Positions 18,205-26,993 of a DNA stretch of 64,000 nt are shown one piece after another. The translations under genes were made by a program, and so were the position numbers. The DNA lies in contig NZ_VMKN01000001.1 in NCBI RefSeq assembly GCF_007483685.1, forward strand, positions 1,063,825 through 1,127,824. The letters are read 5' to 3'. The stretch's first letter is position 1; each line of letters begins with the position of its first letter. The notes under the pieces were generated by a model. It made no database searches and had not been told where the DNA came from. It was given only the letters and a program-made list of their open reading frames with translations. Source of the stretch: Litoribacter populi (GTDB lineage Bacteria; Bacteroidota; Bacteroidia; Cytophagales; Cyclobacteriaceae).

Positions 18205-19230
18205 ATGAGGTATATACTTTTACTCATCTTTACCATTTTTATTAGCAGTATAGACAGCTTTGCCCAGGAAAAAGACACCCTTTATATAAAAAACCAATCA
18301 CCCCTAGTAGGCAAATTGGAGAGAATCCAATATGGTGTAGTCAGGTTCAATGCCGATAATGTGGGCAGGGTAGAAGTGGACATCACCAATGTACTGACCT
18401 TCCGCACTTTTGGGTTTGGATACCGTGTGCAGACCGCAAATAGGGAATTTTACATCGGGATTTTCAAAACTCATGAGGAAGAAGGTAGGGTTAGAATCCT
18501 TACAGGATTTGACGAAATTGACATCGCTATTCGAAACCTAAACGAAGTAAATCTCTTAAGGGAAAACTTTTTCGAAAGGGTGCAAGGAAGGGCAAGTGCT
18601 GGCTATACTTTTTCTCGCTCCAGCAACATCGGGCTCTGGAATGGTTCTCTTGAGCTTGGTTATGATACCGAACGGCTAGATATTGACCTCACCGGGTCCA
18701 TTATCGTAAGTCAGGAAGAGGGTAGATTTAGCAGGGATAGAGAAAATGTGCTTTTGGTTGCCAATTATTATTTGAGTCCTACCTGGCATGCTTGGGGGTT
18801 AGGAAACTACCAGCGAAACCTGCAGCTTGGCATTCTCAGACGATTGCAGCAAGGTGCAGGTCTGGGGATATTTGCCATTCAAGACAAACGGGCCATCGGC
18901 CGGCTAGCTAGCGGCCTGGTAATAAACCAAGAGGTTAATATGCAACAGGATGTCAATAGTCCGCTTTACGAGGTTCCGATAATAATGGAGTTTACGTTTT
19001 TCCGGTTAAGAAGGCCACAACTAAATTTCCGTACAACTCAAAGTGTTTATGTAAGCCTTACTCAACAGGGAAGAATCAGAAATGATGGAGATACCCGACT
19101 TTCTTGGACAGTAATCAATAACTTTGAAATAAATTTAAATTTTTACAACAACTTTGATAACCAACCCCCTTCAGAATTGGGTTCTACATTTGATTATGGG
19201 TTGGTGTTTGGAGTAGGATATAGATTTTAA
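18205..19230 (+). CDS. DUF481-like outer-membrane beta-barrel protein
   Basis: Protein of 341 residues with a signal peptide of about 20 residues ending in DSFAQ. The first ~110 residues look like a small beta domain (LVGKLERIQYGVVRFNADN), and the rest is a run of alternating amphipathic strands with aromatic ends, finishing in YGLVFGVGYRF, a C-terminal Phe typical of outer-membrane barrels. This layout resembles the DUF481 (YdiY-like) family of unknown function. Eight bases separate it from a downstream SDR gene, suggesting one transcript. Confidence 0.75.
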   Translation: MRYILLLIFTIFISSIDSFAQEKDTLYIKNQSPLVGKLERIQYGVVRFNADNVGRVEVDITNVLTFRTFGFGYRVQTANREFYIGIFKTHEEEGRVRILTGFDEIDIAIRNLNEVNLLRENFFERVQGRASAGYTFSRSSNIGLWNGSLELGYDTERLDIDLTGSIIVSQEEGRFSRDRENVLLVANYYLSPTWHAWGLGNYQRNLQLGILRRLQQGAGLGIFAIQDKRAIGRLASGLVINQEVNMQQDVNSPLYEVPIIMEFTFFRLRRPQLNFRTTQSVYVSLTQQGRIRNDGDTRLSWTVINNFEINLNFYNNFDNQPPSELGSTFDYGLVFGVGYRF

Positions 19231-19238
19231 CCCACAAT

Positions 19239-19940
19239 ATGGAAATAGAAGGAAAATTGGCCGTAGTGACGGGAGTCAGCAAGGGCATTGGTTACCAGGT
19301 GGTGACCCAACTTTTAGAAAAAGGTGTTAAAGTGGCGGGCTGGGGCAGAAACCATCCCGACCTTTATCATGATAATTTCACGTTTTTTCCCTGTGATGTG
19401 TCTCAGGAAAGCTCGGTGGAAGAAGCCTACGCAGCCACAAAAGAGAAGTTTGGCGAAGAAATCCACATCTTGGTTAATAACGCAGGCTATGGTCAGGCCG
19501 CTCCAATCGATGAAATGAAATCTGAGGATTGGGAGAAAATATTTCAAACTAACGTGCATGGTATCTTCTATACCACTAGGCGCATTGTGCCTCACATGAA
19601 GAAGCTGGATGAAGGGCATATAGTAAATATTTCCTCCATAGCAGGGTTGAACGGGTTGGCTAATTTTTCGGCCTATTGTGCAACCAAGCACGCTGTTAGA
19701 GGTCTGTCGCATTCACTATATATGGAGTTGCGGGAATTTGGGATTAAAGTCAGCACCATCTATCCGGGCTCTACCCAAACACAGTTCTTCGAGGATATCG
19801 ATGGGATGGAATCTAGCGAAAACATGATGAGGCCTGAAGATGTCGCTACCACCATAGTACAAATGTTGGAAACCCACCCCAACTTCTTCGTCGCCGATGT
19901 AGAATGCAGGCCGCTGCAACCAAAGGGAAAGAAGAAGTAA
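19239..19940 (+). CDS. Classical short-chain dehydrogenase/reductase
   Basis: Cytoplasmic NAD(P)-dependent oxidoreductase, 233 residues. It has the cofactor loop TGVSKGIG, NNAG at about residue 85, Ser of the ISSIAG segment and the catalytic YxxxK in YCATKHA. The family is the 3-oxoacyl-ACP-reductase-like SDR group, but specific substrates cannot be read from the sequence. It follows the DUF481 gene by eight bases and ends at a terminator. Confidence 0.9.
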   Translation: MEIEGKLAVVTGVSKGIGYQVVTQLLEKGVKVAGWGRNHPDLYHDNFTFFPCDVSQESSVEEAYAATKEKFGEEIHILVNNAGYGQAAPIDEMKSEDWEKIFQTNVHGIFYTTRRIVPHMKKLDEGHIVNISSIAGLNGLANFSAYCATKHAVRGLSHSLYMELREFGIKVSTIYPGSTQTQFFEDIDGMESSENMMRPEDVATTIVQMLETHPNFFVADVECRPLQPKGKKK

Positions 19941-19962
19941 TCTCCAAACGTTAATAGAAATT

Positions 19963-19991
19963 AAAGCAGTCCTTCATCAGGGACTGCTTTT
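19963..19991 (+). terminator. Intrinsic terminator
   Basis: AAAGCAGTCC and GGACTGCTTT form a ten-pair stem (19963-19972 with 19981-19990), loop of eight bases, then T residues. It lies 23 bases after the SDR stop. Confidence 0.85.
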
Positions 19992-20000
19992 CTGTATTGT

Positions 20001-20031
20001 TTGGGTATGTAAACCATTCCCTGTATTTTTA
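20001..20031 (+). promoter_or_regulatory. Predicted promoter of gldAFG
   Basis: TTG at 20001-20003, a 20-base spacer and TATTTTTA at 20024-20031 match the Bacteroidota promoter pattern apart from the last base. Transcription would begin near 20038, about 12 bases before the gldA start. Confidence 0.4.
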
Positions 20032-20049
20032 CGGACTAACCGCTGAACT

Positions 20050-20967
20050 ATGTCTTTGGAAGTAATAAACCTTTCTAAAACTTACGGGGAGCAGAAAGTG
20101 CTCAATGATATCTCCTTCGAGGCCAAGGCTGGACAGGTACTGGGATTTTTAGGACCTAACGGTGCCGGAAAGTCCACCACCATGAAGATCGCCACTGGAT
20201 ATGTTCTCCCCGATGATGGGGAGGTTAAAGTCAATGGCGTTTCGGTTCTTTCCAATCCCAAAGAAGTGAGTAGAATGATAGGGTATCTTCCTGAGCATAA
20301 TCCCTTGTATTTGGATATGTATGTCAAGGAGTTTCTTCAGTTTATTGCTGGCCTCTACTCCATGGATAAAAAACACTTAGCAAACAGAATCCAAACAGTC
20401 ATCGAGCAATGTGGACTTGGTCCTGAACAGCACAAGAAAATCGGCCAACTTTCCAAAGGTTATCGTCAAAGAGTAGGCCTTGCCAAAGCACTTATCCATG
20501 ACCCTTCTGTGATTATTTTGGACGAGCCCACAACTGGACTTGACCCCAATCAGCTTGTAGATATCAGAAAGCTGATCAAAGAGATCAGCCGGGACAAGAC
20601 ATTAATCCTCAGTACCCATATCATGCAGGAGGTGGAAGCCATCTGTGAAAAGGTCATCATCATCAATAAAGGCGAAATTGTTGCTCAAGACCTGCTTTCC
20701 AACCTTAAATCAGAGGCAGGGAAAAGTTCTATATTACTTCAATTGGAGGAAGTGATCGAATTGGAGGTTTTCCAAGATCTGCCTTTGGTGAACAACACAA
20801 AGCTGATCGATCAACATACTGCACTTTTTTACACCACAGACCCCAAGCTTTTAAGAAAGCAACTCCTGCAAAGAATTCAGGAATTAGACCTGACATTGGT
20901 GCGTATCCAGCAGGAAGAAAAGAATCTAGAATCCATTTTCCATCAGTTGACCAATCAGAATGGGTAG
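20050..20967 (+). CDS. gldA: Gliding-motility ABC transporter ATPase GldA
   Basis: ABC ATPase of 305 residues: Walker A GPNGAGKSTT (about 34-43), signature LSKGYRQRVGLAKAL, Walker B VIILDEP and the switch His in LSTHIMQEVE. It precedes, with an eight-base overlap, a membrane protein and then a GldG-type protein, which is the GldA-GldF-GldG transporter set. In Flavobacterium johnsoniae these three proteins are required for gliding. The transported substrate is not known. Identification as GldA rather than a general export ATPase rests on the neighbours. Confidence 0.88.
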   Translation: MSLEVINLSKTYGEQKVLNDISFEAKAGQVLGFLGPNGAGKSTTMKIATGYVLPDDGEVKVNGVSVLSNPKEVSRMIGYLPEHNPLYLDMYVKEFLQFIAGLYSMDKKHLANRIQTVIEQCGLGPEQHKKIGQLSKGYRQRVGLAKALIHDPSVIILDEPTTGLDPNQLVDIRKLIKEISRDKTLILSTHIMQEVEAICEKVIIINKGEIVAQDLLSNLKSEAGKSSILLQLEEVIELEVFQDLPLVNNTKLIDQHTALFYTTDPKLLRKQLLQRIQELDLTLVRIQQEEKNLESIFHQLTNQNG

Positions 20968-21682
20968 TTTACTAAAGAAAGAGATCAACAGCTTTTTCAA
21001 CCAGCTTACCGGGTATTTAATTGTTATCATTTTCCTCATTTCCATAGGACTTATCGTTTGGGTATTTCCCGACACCTCGGTTCTTGAGTATGGGTATGCG
21101 GATTTGGACCCACTTTTCTCTTACACACCATTTGTGTTTGTGTTTTTGGTTCCTGCTATCACCATGAAAATGATCGCGGAGGAAAAGAAAACTGGTACCT
21201 GGGAATTGCTCATGACTTCACCAATAAATCCATTCCAGATCGTTTTGGCCAAATATCTGGCGGCGGTGCTGTTGGTATTAATCGCCGTGCTGCCAACTCT
21301 TATTTACCATTTTAGCATTTCTCAACTGGGCAGCCCAGTGGGGAATATAGATAGCGCAGGATTTTTCGGTTCGTTTATAGGGCTGGTTTTTATTGGGGCT
21401 GTGTTTGCAGCAATCGGGATTTTCAGCTCTGCTCTCACCGACAATCAAATAGTGGCATTTGTTGTAGGCGTTTTCCTAAGCTTCTTCCTTTATTTTGGAC
21501 TTACTGCCGCTACCGATTTGATGGCCTTGAGTGAGTTTAGTCTTTGGCTTGAAAATATCAGCTTGAGCTATCATTACCGAAGTCTGAGCCGAGGGGTGAT
21601 TGTTTCGTCAAACTTGCTGTACTTTTTCGCAATGATCACCGTTTTGTTGGGTTCCACAGCTTTAATCATCCGCAGAAAATGA
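20960..21682 (+). CDS. gldF: Gliding-motility ABC transporter permease GldF
   Basis: Integral membrane protein of 240 residues with about six hydrophobic segments. EEKKTGTWELLMTSPI after the second segment is the conserved cytoplasmic motif of ABC-2 permeases such as GldF/NosY. It starts inside the end of gldA and overlaps gldG by four bases, so the three subunits should be made together. It would form the channel of the GldAFG transporter. Confidence 0.88.
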   Translation: MGSLLKKEINSFFNQLTGYLIVIIFLISIGLIVWVFPDTSVLEYGYADLDPLFSYTPFVFVFLVPAITMKMIAEEKKTGTWELLMTSPINPFQIVLAKYLAAVLLVLIAVLPTLIYHFSISQLGSPVGNIDSAGFFGSFIGLVFIGAVFAAIGIFSSALTDNQIVAFVVGVFLSFFLYFGLTAATDLMALSEFSLWLENISLSYHYRSLSRGVIVSSNLLYFFAMITVLLGSTALIIRRK

Positions 21683-23355
21683 GAAAGACCAATAAAAGCA
21701 TATTTAAGTCTATAGGTTTTCTGGCGGCCCTTTTAGTATTGTTTTTCGTTTTGGAAAGCTTGTTTCCTTTTAGGATTGATTTGACTGAAGACCGGAAATA
21801 CTCCTTGCATCCGGCTACCAAGGAAACTCTTCAAGAGCTGGATGAACCCTTGGAGGTCGAAATCGTGCTGACCGGAAAGCTGCCAGGAGGCATGCGGCGT
21901 TTACAACTAGCCATCGAAGAAACCATACGCACTTTCAATGCTTACAGCTCTCAAAGGATAACCTATCATTATCAAGATCCATTGGAAGTAGAAGGTGAGG
22001 AGCAGCGGGAGTTTATCTATGCCCTTTCGGAATATGGTATCAGTCCGACAAACCTTCATGCTACCATGGATGGTGGTCAGTCTTCAAGATTGATATTTCC
22101 AGGAGTAGTGATTCGCGATAGTGAATTTGAAACCGGGGTTTTGCTGCTGAGGGGAGAAAGAGGAATGGGGCCCGAGGAAATATTAAATCTTTCCATTGAA
22201 AATTTAGAATACGAGCTCATCAACGGGATCAAAAAACTGATTACCAAGCAGCAATTTGCAGTTGGAATGGTGATGGACCATGGGGAATTGGATGATGATG
22301 ACGGGTTTGGGATCGTGGAGGCCTTGGTGGAGGATTTTGAAGTCTACAAAGTGCCTTTGGCCGATGCCACTACTGTGGAGGATATTTTAGGGTTTGAGGC
22401 TATGATTGTTTCTGGACCAAAACAGGCCTATTCCGAGCGGAGTAAATACCTTCTTGACCAATATTTGATGCGTGGCGGAAATCTAATATTCCTTATGGAT
22501 CAAATGCAGGTCGACCTTACCGAGGCTGGGGGCGAGGGTACTACAGCTATGCCGATGGAAAGTAATCTGGATGATTTGCTCTTTCGCTACGGTGTGAGGG
22601 TAAATAGAGATTTAATTCAGGATCTTAGTTTTGGCTATCATCCTGTCATGACGGGACAATTTGGTGATCAGCCGCAAATAACACCATTGCCTTGGCCATT
22701 TTATGTGGTAGCAGGGAGAATGGGCAACCACCCTATCACCAAAGGATTGGATCAGGTTCAGTTTCAATTTGTGAGTTCCATAGATACTGTGAAAGCTGAT
22801 GGGGTTCGCAAGACGCCTCTTGTTTTTTCAAGCGAATACAGCCGAGTATTACCTTTCCCGGTTAGGGTTGCCTTTGAGGAAATGGCCCAGGAGCCGGATG
22901 TGGAGCGATTTAATCAACAACATTTGGCTTTAACTTATTTGCTTGAAGGAAATTTTACTTCGTTTTACAAAAACAGATTCTTGCCCGAAGGGGCAGAAAA
23001 AGATAAATTTATAGAAGAAGGCAGTGAAGGAAAAGTGATCGTGGTAGGCGACAGCCATGTTTTCAAAAGTGACTTTGACTTAAACAGTAAAGAACCGGCT
23101 CCCCTTGGGATTGATCCTTTTACGGGAAATGAATACGCCAACAGGCAGTTTCTTCAAAACATGGTCAGTTACCTGATCGAACCCGATGGGATTATTGCCA
23201 CCAGAACCAAACAGTTTCAGATTCGACCTTTAAATAAAGTGAAAATCAAGAATCAAAAGACTTTCTGGCAGGTGCTAAATATTGGCGGACCGGTACTTTT
23301 GGTGTGTCTGATTGGGTTGGTTAAAGTCTATCTTCGAAAAAAGCAGTATGGTTAA
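21679..23355 (+). CDS. gldG: Gliding-motility ABC transporter auxiliary protein GldG
   Basis: Protein of 558 residues with a membrane segment near the N-terminus (about 11-28), the conserved RIDLTEDRKYSLHPATKETL start of the GldG/ABC-type uncharacterised transport domain, a large periplasmic region and a final membrane segment (about 530-547) followed by a basic tail. Such proteins are the third subunit of GldAFG. It overlaps gldF by four bases. No terminator is seen before dnaN, whose start is 121 bases downstream. Confidence 0.88.
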   Translation: MRKTNKSIFKSIGFLAALLVLFFVLESLFPFRIDLTEDRKYSLHPATKETLQELDEPLEVEIVLTGKLPGGMRRLQLAIEETIRTFNAYSSQRITYHYQDPLEVEGEEQREFIYALSEYGISPTNLHATMDGGQSSRLIFPGVVIRDSEFETGVLLLRGERGMGPEEILNLSIENLEYELINGIKKLITKQQFAVGMVMDHGELDDDDGFGIVEALVEDFEVYKVPLADATTVEDILGFEAMIVSGPKQAYSERSKYLLDQYLMRGGNLIFLMDQMQVDLTEAGGEGTTAMPMESNLDDLLFRYGVRVNRDLIQDLSFGYHPVMTGQFGDQPQITPLPWPFYVVAGRMGNHPITKGLDQVQFQFVSSIDTVKADGVRKTPLVFSSEYSRVLPFPVRVAFEEMAQEPDVERFNQQHLALTYLLEGNFTSFYKNRFLPEGAEKDKFIEEGSEGKVIVVGDSHVFKSDFDLNSKEPAPLGIDPFTGNEYANRQFLQNMVSYLIEPDGIIATRTKQFQIRPLNKVKIKNQKTFWQVLNIGGPVLLVCLIGLVKVYLRKKQYG

Positions 23356-23476
23356 CCCTAAAAAAATGGATAATACTCAAATTATTTTGCCACAAATCCT
23401 CTTGGGAGGGGAGCATTTATAATTTTATTTCTAAATTTACCCTGTTATAACTACAATAGAAAAATAAGTCGACCGT

Positions 23477-24601
23477 ATGAAATTCATTGTTTCCTCTTCT
23501 GCACTTTTAAAGCAGCTTTCTGCTATCAATGGGGTAGTGACCACAAACCCAGTGGTTCCTATTCTGGAAAATTTTCTTTTTGAAATTAAAGAGGGTAAAC
23601 TGACCATTACCGCCTCTGATCTTCAGACTTCAATGATGACTGAGATAGAGGTGGAGGCCAAAGAAGATGGCAATATCGCAGTCCCTGCCAAAATCCTGAT
23701 CGAAACGTTGAAAAATCTGCCTGAGCAGCCAGTTACTTTCAGCATCGATAGCGAAACTTACAGCATTGAGATTAGCTCGGACAACGGTCGTTATAAACTT
23801 GCCGGTGAAAATGCCACCGACTTCCCTAAAATACCTTCAGTAACTAACGCTACCACCGTAGATATGTCTACTGAAGTCCTTAGCAGTGCTATTAACAACA
23901 CAATCTTTGCCACTAGCAATGATGAGTTGAGACCAGCCATGACGGGTGTGTACGTTAATTTGAGTAGCACAAACGCTACCTTCGTAGCAACTGACGGCCA
24001 CAGATTGATTAGATACAGAAGAGTGGATGTAGCCTCTCCTGATGCGGCAAGCATCATTATCCCAAGGAAAGCATTGAATTTGCTTAAGTCTACTTTGCCT
24101 TCTGAAAATGTACCTGTAACGGTTGAATTCAACAGCAGTAATGCTTATTTCAACTTCAACAACATTAGAATGATCTGCCGATTGATTGACGAGCGTTTCC
24201 CGGATTATGAAAATGTGATTCCAGTTGATAACAACAACGACATGACCATTGATAGAGTTGAATTCATGAGCTCTATGAAGCGAATTGCTATATATGCTAA
24301 CAAAACTACCCACCAGGTAAGGTTGAAATTGGTAGGTAGCGAACTTCAGATTTCTGCTGAGGACCTAGATTTCTCCAATGAAGCCAATGAGCGCCTATCT
24401 TGCGAGCATGAAGGCGAGGATATCGAAATTGGCTTCAATGCTAAGTTTTTGATCGAAATGCTAAATAATATTTCCGCCAAAGAGGTAACCTTGAAATTCT
24501 CGGCTCCAAATCGTGCTGGCCTGATTGTGCCATCTGACAAAGGAGAAAACGAAGATATCTTGATGTTGGTGATGCCGGTAATGTTGAATAATTACGTATA
24601 A
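23477..24601 (+). CDS. dnaN: DNA polymerase III beta subunit (sliding clamp)
   Basis: Processivity clamp of replication; 374 residues, normal length, with three repeated clamp domains. Conserved segments include the start MKFIVSSSALLKQL, the TDGHRL motif in domain 2 (ATDGHRLIRYR) and the hydrophobic C-terminal MLVMPVML that forms part of the partner-binding pocket. It is not next to dnaA or an origin here, unlike the arrangement in many bacteria. A strong terminator follows. Confidence 0.97.
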   Translation: MKFIVSSSALLKQLSAINGVVTTNPVVPILENFLFEIKEGKLTITASDLQTSMMTEIEVEAKEDGNIAVPAKILIETLKNLPEQPVTFSIDSETYSIEISSDNGRYKLAGENATDFPKIPSVTNATTVDMSTEVLSSAINNTIFATSNDELRPAMTGVYVNLSSTNATFVATDGHRLIRYRRVDVASPDAASIIIPRKALNLLKSTLPSENVPVTVEFNSSNAYFNFNNIRMICRLIDERFPDYENVIPVDNNNDMTIDRVEFMSSMKRIAIYANKTTHQVRLKLVGSELQISAEDLDFSNEANERLSCEHEGEDIEIGFNAKFLIEMLNNISAKEVTLKFSAPNRAGLIVPSDKGENEDILMLVMPVMLNNYV

Positions 24602-24626
24602 GAAGTAAGCAATAAGAGTTTTTATG

Positions 24627-24662
24627 AAAACGCCTCGGTATTAAGTACTGAGGCGTTTTTTT
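24627..24662 (+). terminator. Strong intrinsic terminator of dnaN
   Basis: AAAACGCCTC pairs with GAGGCGTTTT, and the stem continues inward through a G-U pair and GTA/TAC; the loop is TTAA and seven or more T follow. It lies 25 bases after the dnaN stop. Confidence 0.92.
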
Positions 24663-24751
24663 GTGGCTAAAATTGACCCTTTGATCAAACAATGGAGGTT
24701 CACTTCTGTTTAGGAATAAACGAATTATTAAACCACAAAACCTAAAACACC

Positions 24752-25312
24752 ATGTCTAATTTACAAGGTAAGAAAGTAGCTATATTAACTGAGACCGGAT
24801 TTGAGGAGAGCGAATTGCTCAGCCCAAAAGAGGCTTTGGAAAAGGAGGGAGCCACGGTACATGTGATTTCTCCTGCGAAAGAAATAAAAGGATGGAAAGA
24901 CGGTAATTGGAGCAAGGAGGTTAAGATAGATTTGGCTTTGGATAGCGCCAATGCAGAAGATTACCACGCCTTGGTAGTTCCAGGCGGAGTGATTAATCCT
25001 GATAAGCTTAGAATGAACGAAAAGGCGGTTAACTTCATGAAGTCCTTTTTCGAGAAGGGGAAGCCAGTGGCAGCCATCTGTCATGGTCCACAAGCCTTGA
25101 TTGAAACAGGTGCGCTGGAAGGCAGAGAGATGACCTCTTGGCCATCCATCAAGACCGACCTGAAAAACGCCGGTGTCAACTGGGTCGATGAAGAGTGTGT
25201 ATGCGATTCAGGACTGGTAACCTCGAGAAAGCCTGACGATCTTCCTGCCTTCAACAAGAAGCTGATTGAGGAAATCAAGGAAGGAGTTCACGAAGACCAG
25301 AAGACTGTCTAA
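24752..25312 (+). CDS. DJ-1/PfpI family protein (type 1 glutamine amidotransferase-like)
   Basis: Soluble protein of 186 residues of the DJ-1/PfpI superfamily. The nucleophile-elbow Cys is in AAICHGPQALIETG (about residue 110), preceded by the VVPGGVINPD loop, and an early Glu in TETGFEESEL matches the acid that activates the Cys. Family members include PfpI-like proteases, YhbO/YajL-type deglycases and stress proteins; the exact activity is disputed and cannot be decided here. It stands alone between two terminators. Confidence 0.9.
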   Translation: MSNLQGKKVAILTETGFEESELLSPKEALEKEGATVHVISPAKEIKGWKDGNWSKEVKIDLALDSANAEDYHALVVPGGVINPDKLRMNEKAVNFMKSFFEKGKPVAAICHGPQALIETGALEGREMTSWPSIKTDLKNAGVNWVDEECVCDSGLVTSRKPDDLPAFNKKLIEEIKEGVHEDQKTV

Positions 25313-25333
25313 GATAATTTAGTCATTAATTAC

Positions 25334-25366
25334 AAGGGCTGTTTCATTTCATGGAGCAGCCCTTTT
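25334..25366 (+). terminator. Intrinsic terminator
   Basis: AAGGGCTG (25334-25341) and CAGCCCTT (25357-25364) form an eight-pair stem with a 15-base loop and are followed by T residues, 22 bases after the PfpI-type gene. Confidence 0.75.
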
Positions 25367-25430
25367 GAGTTGTATGAGTCTAGTGAAATCTAGGATATGA
25401 ATCGGTGTGATCTTGATAAGATATTAAAAC

Positions 25431-25499
25431 TTAAACCAATGCTAAACCAGTCTTTGACCAGTGTTAAACCAGTGTAAAAACAATCTGATATTGGTTTAA
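25431..25499. repeat. Four tandem 11-bp repeats plus an inverted copy
   Basis: Consecutive units are TTAAACCAATG, CTAAACCAGTC, TTTGACCAGTG and TTAAACCAGTG (25431-25474), exactly 11 bases each with no spacers. Sixteen bases on, ATTGGTTTAA (25490-25499) is the exact reverse complement of the first ten bases of unit 1. The one-helical-turn period places the units on one face of the DNA, as expected for cooperative protein binding. Confidence 0.75.
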
Positions 25500-25547
25500 G
25501 TAAGGTTTATAATATGTCGATTATATATTTATGACAGGCTTAAGGTT

Positions 25548-25577
25548 TTGTAAAAGTCGGGGAATACTTTATTTTTA
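25548..25577 (+). promoter_or_regulatory. Predicted promoter of the M23 lipoprotein gene
   Basis: TTG at 25548-25550, a 19-base spacer and TATTTTTA at 25570-25577 match the Bacteroidota promoter pattern apart from the last base. The 11-bp repeats lie roughly 110-155 bases upstream of the expected start near 25584. Confidence 0.4.
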
Positions 25578-25682
25578 TTTTCTTTTGTATAGGGGTTGAT
25601 TGACTGAGATTCTGGACACTGTCAACATCTATCGAAATGAGCAAAATGAACCAAATTGGTCTTCCTCTGTTTTTTTATAACG

Positions 25683-26993
25683 ATGAAGAAATATGTGTCT
25701 TTAATATCAATTACCCTTTTAATGGCCTGTAATGGCACAAGGGTAGACAGGTTTTTGGGAGAGAGAAGCCCGTATGAGAAATATAAAAACGGATTGGAAA
25801 GCTCTTCCCTGGAGCATAGTGCACTAGTAAGTGACTGGGTGAGGATAGGAGAAAAGGTGCTTTCCGACAGCCTTAGCATCAATTTGCCCTATCAAGAAGT
25901 GGGGTATTTTGATCCCAAGGAAGCATCAGCCATTTTACTTCGGTATGAAGTAAAAGAGGGGCAGCGGATCAACGTAAAGGTGGAGCCTGTATCCCAAGTG
26001 GACTCCCAATATTTTGTGGATGTATTTGAAGTAGGCGCAGATGGGCAGCTTTCTAGGAGGCACTATGCGGAAGAGGAGCTGAGTATATCCTATGAAGTCA
26101 AAAAGGATGGCCTCCATGCTGTGCGGGTGCAGCCAGAGCTTTTCAGAGGGGGAGTGTTTTCGCTTCAAGTAAGTAACGAAGCGACATTGGCCTTCCCAAT
26201 CCCGGAAAAAACTAGTAGAAGCATTGCCAGCTTTTTCGGAGATGGGCGTGATGCAGGCGCAAGAAAACATGAAGGTGTGGATATTTTTGCCCCAAGAGGC
26301 ACACCTGTGGTAGCCGTAAGGGATGGCAGAGTCAGGCGGGTTGGCAACAACCGACTGGGTGGAAAAGTGGTGAATGTAAGTGGGCCTGGGTATTCGTATT
26401 ACTATGCTCACTTGGACAGCCAATTGGTGAATGTTGGCCAGGCTGTAAAATTGGGAGATACCTTAGGTTTGGTAGGAAATACAGGCAACGCAATCACCAC
26501 GGCGCCACATTTACATTTTGGGATTTACAGAGCGGGAAGAGGGGCAGTCGACCCTTATCACTTCCTGCACTCTCCAGATGAACTAGCTGAAATGGAATTG
26601 CCGGATACTAACAACATAGGAATTTTCCAAAGAGTGGCCAATGCAAAAATTAACCTTAGAAGCCTTCCATCCACATCAGGGGATATAGTCAGGGAGCTTA
26701 GCCAACATGAGGTGCTGAGGGTGGAGGCCCAAACCAAAGACTGGTATAGAGTGACCTTGCCGAATCAGGAAAAGGCATATGTTTTTGCTTCACTTGTCGA
26801 GCCTGTTGAAAGCCCTATTGAAACAGTTAGCCTTAGCCAGTCGGATTTACTGAGGGAAGATAGGGTAGGTGCGACTTATTTTGAAAATACTTTAGAGTCA
26901 GGAGAAGCTGAAAGGTTGGGCCATTTCGAAAACGAGCAACTTCTCCGGACAGCATCAGGTAGACTGCTTTGGAAAGCCCCTGTGGAGGATTAG
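25683..26993 (+). CDS. M23-family peptidase lipoprotein with C-terminal SH3-like domain
   Basis: Lipoprotein of 436 residues: hydrophobic signal and lipobox TLLMAC with Cys16. A middle LytM/M23 peptidase domain carries the zinc motif HEGVD (H-x3-D) and HLHFG, both intact, so it should be an active endopeptidase cutting peptidoglycan cross-links, or possibly a surface peptidase. After it comes a bacterial SH3-like region (about 300-370, NAKINLRSLPSTSGDIVREL). A TTG nine codons upstream is in frame, but the ATG at 25683 starts the signal peptide. The stop overlaps the end of the opposite-strand methyltransferase by four bases. Confidence 0.9.
   Translation: MKKYVSLISITLLMACNGTRVDRFLGERSPYEKYKNGLESSSLEHSALVSDWVRIGEKVLSDSLSINLPYQEVGYFDPKEASAILLRYEVKEGQRINVKVEPVSQVDSQYFVDVFEVGADGQLSRRHYAEEELSISYEVKKDGLHAVRVQPELFRGGVFSLQVSNEATLAFPIPEKTSRSIASFFGDGRDAGARKHEGVDIFAPRGTPVVAVRDGRVRRVGNNRLGGKVVNVSGPGYSYYYAHLDSQLVNVGQAVKLGDTLGLVGNTGNAITTAPHLHFGIYRAGRGAVDPYHFLHSPDELAEMELPDTNNIGIFQRVANAKINLRSLPSTSGDIVRELSQHEVLRVEAQTKDWYRVTLPNQEKAYVFASLVEPVESPIETVSLSQSDLLREDRVGATYFENTLESGEAERLGHFENEQLLRTASGRLLWKAPVED

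Larger units (their letters stand above)
25367..25682. other. Gene-free region with 11-bp repeats and a promoter
   Basis: About 316 AT-rich bases between a terminator and the M23 lipoprotein start. No ORF looks real on either strand. The region holds four tandem 11-bp repeats with an inverted partial copy (25431-25499) and a promoter-like pair (25548-25577), leaving a leader of about 100 bases before the start codon. Confidence 0.6.

Noticed and set aside
23356-23476. Promoter of dnaN
   Set aside because: TAAATTTA and TTG words are present, but spacings are 27 or 15 bases, outside the expected range, so no call was made.
25431-25499. Possible CRISPR array
   Set aside because: Units are 11 bp with no spacers, and no cas genes are nearby.
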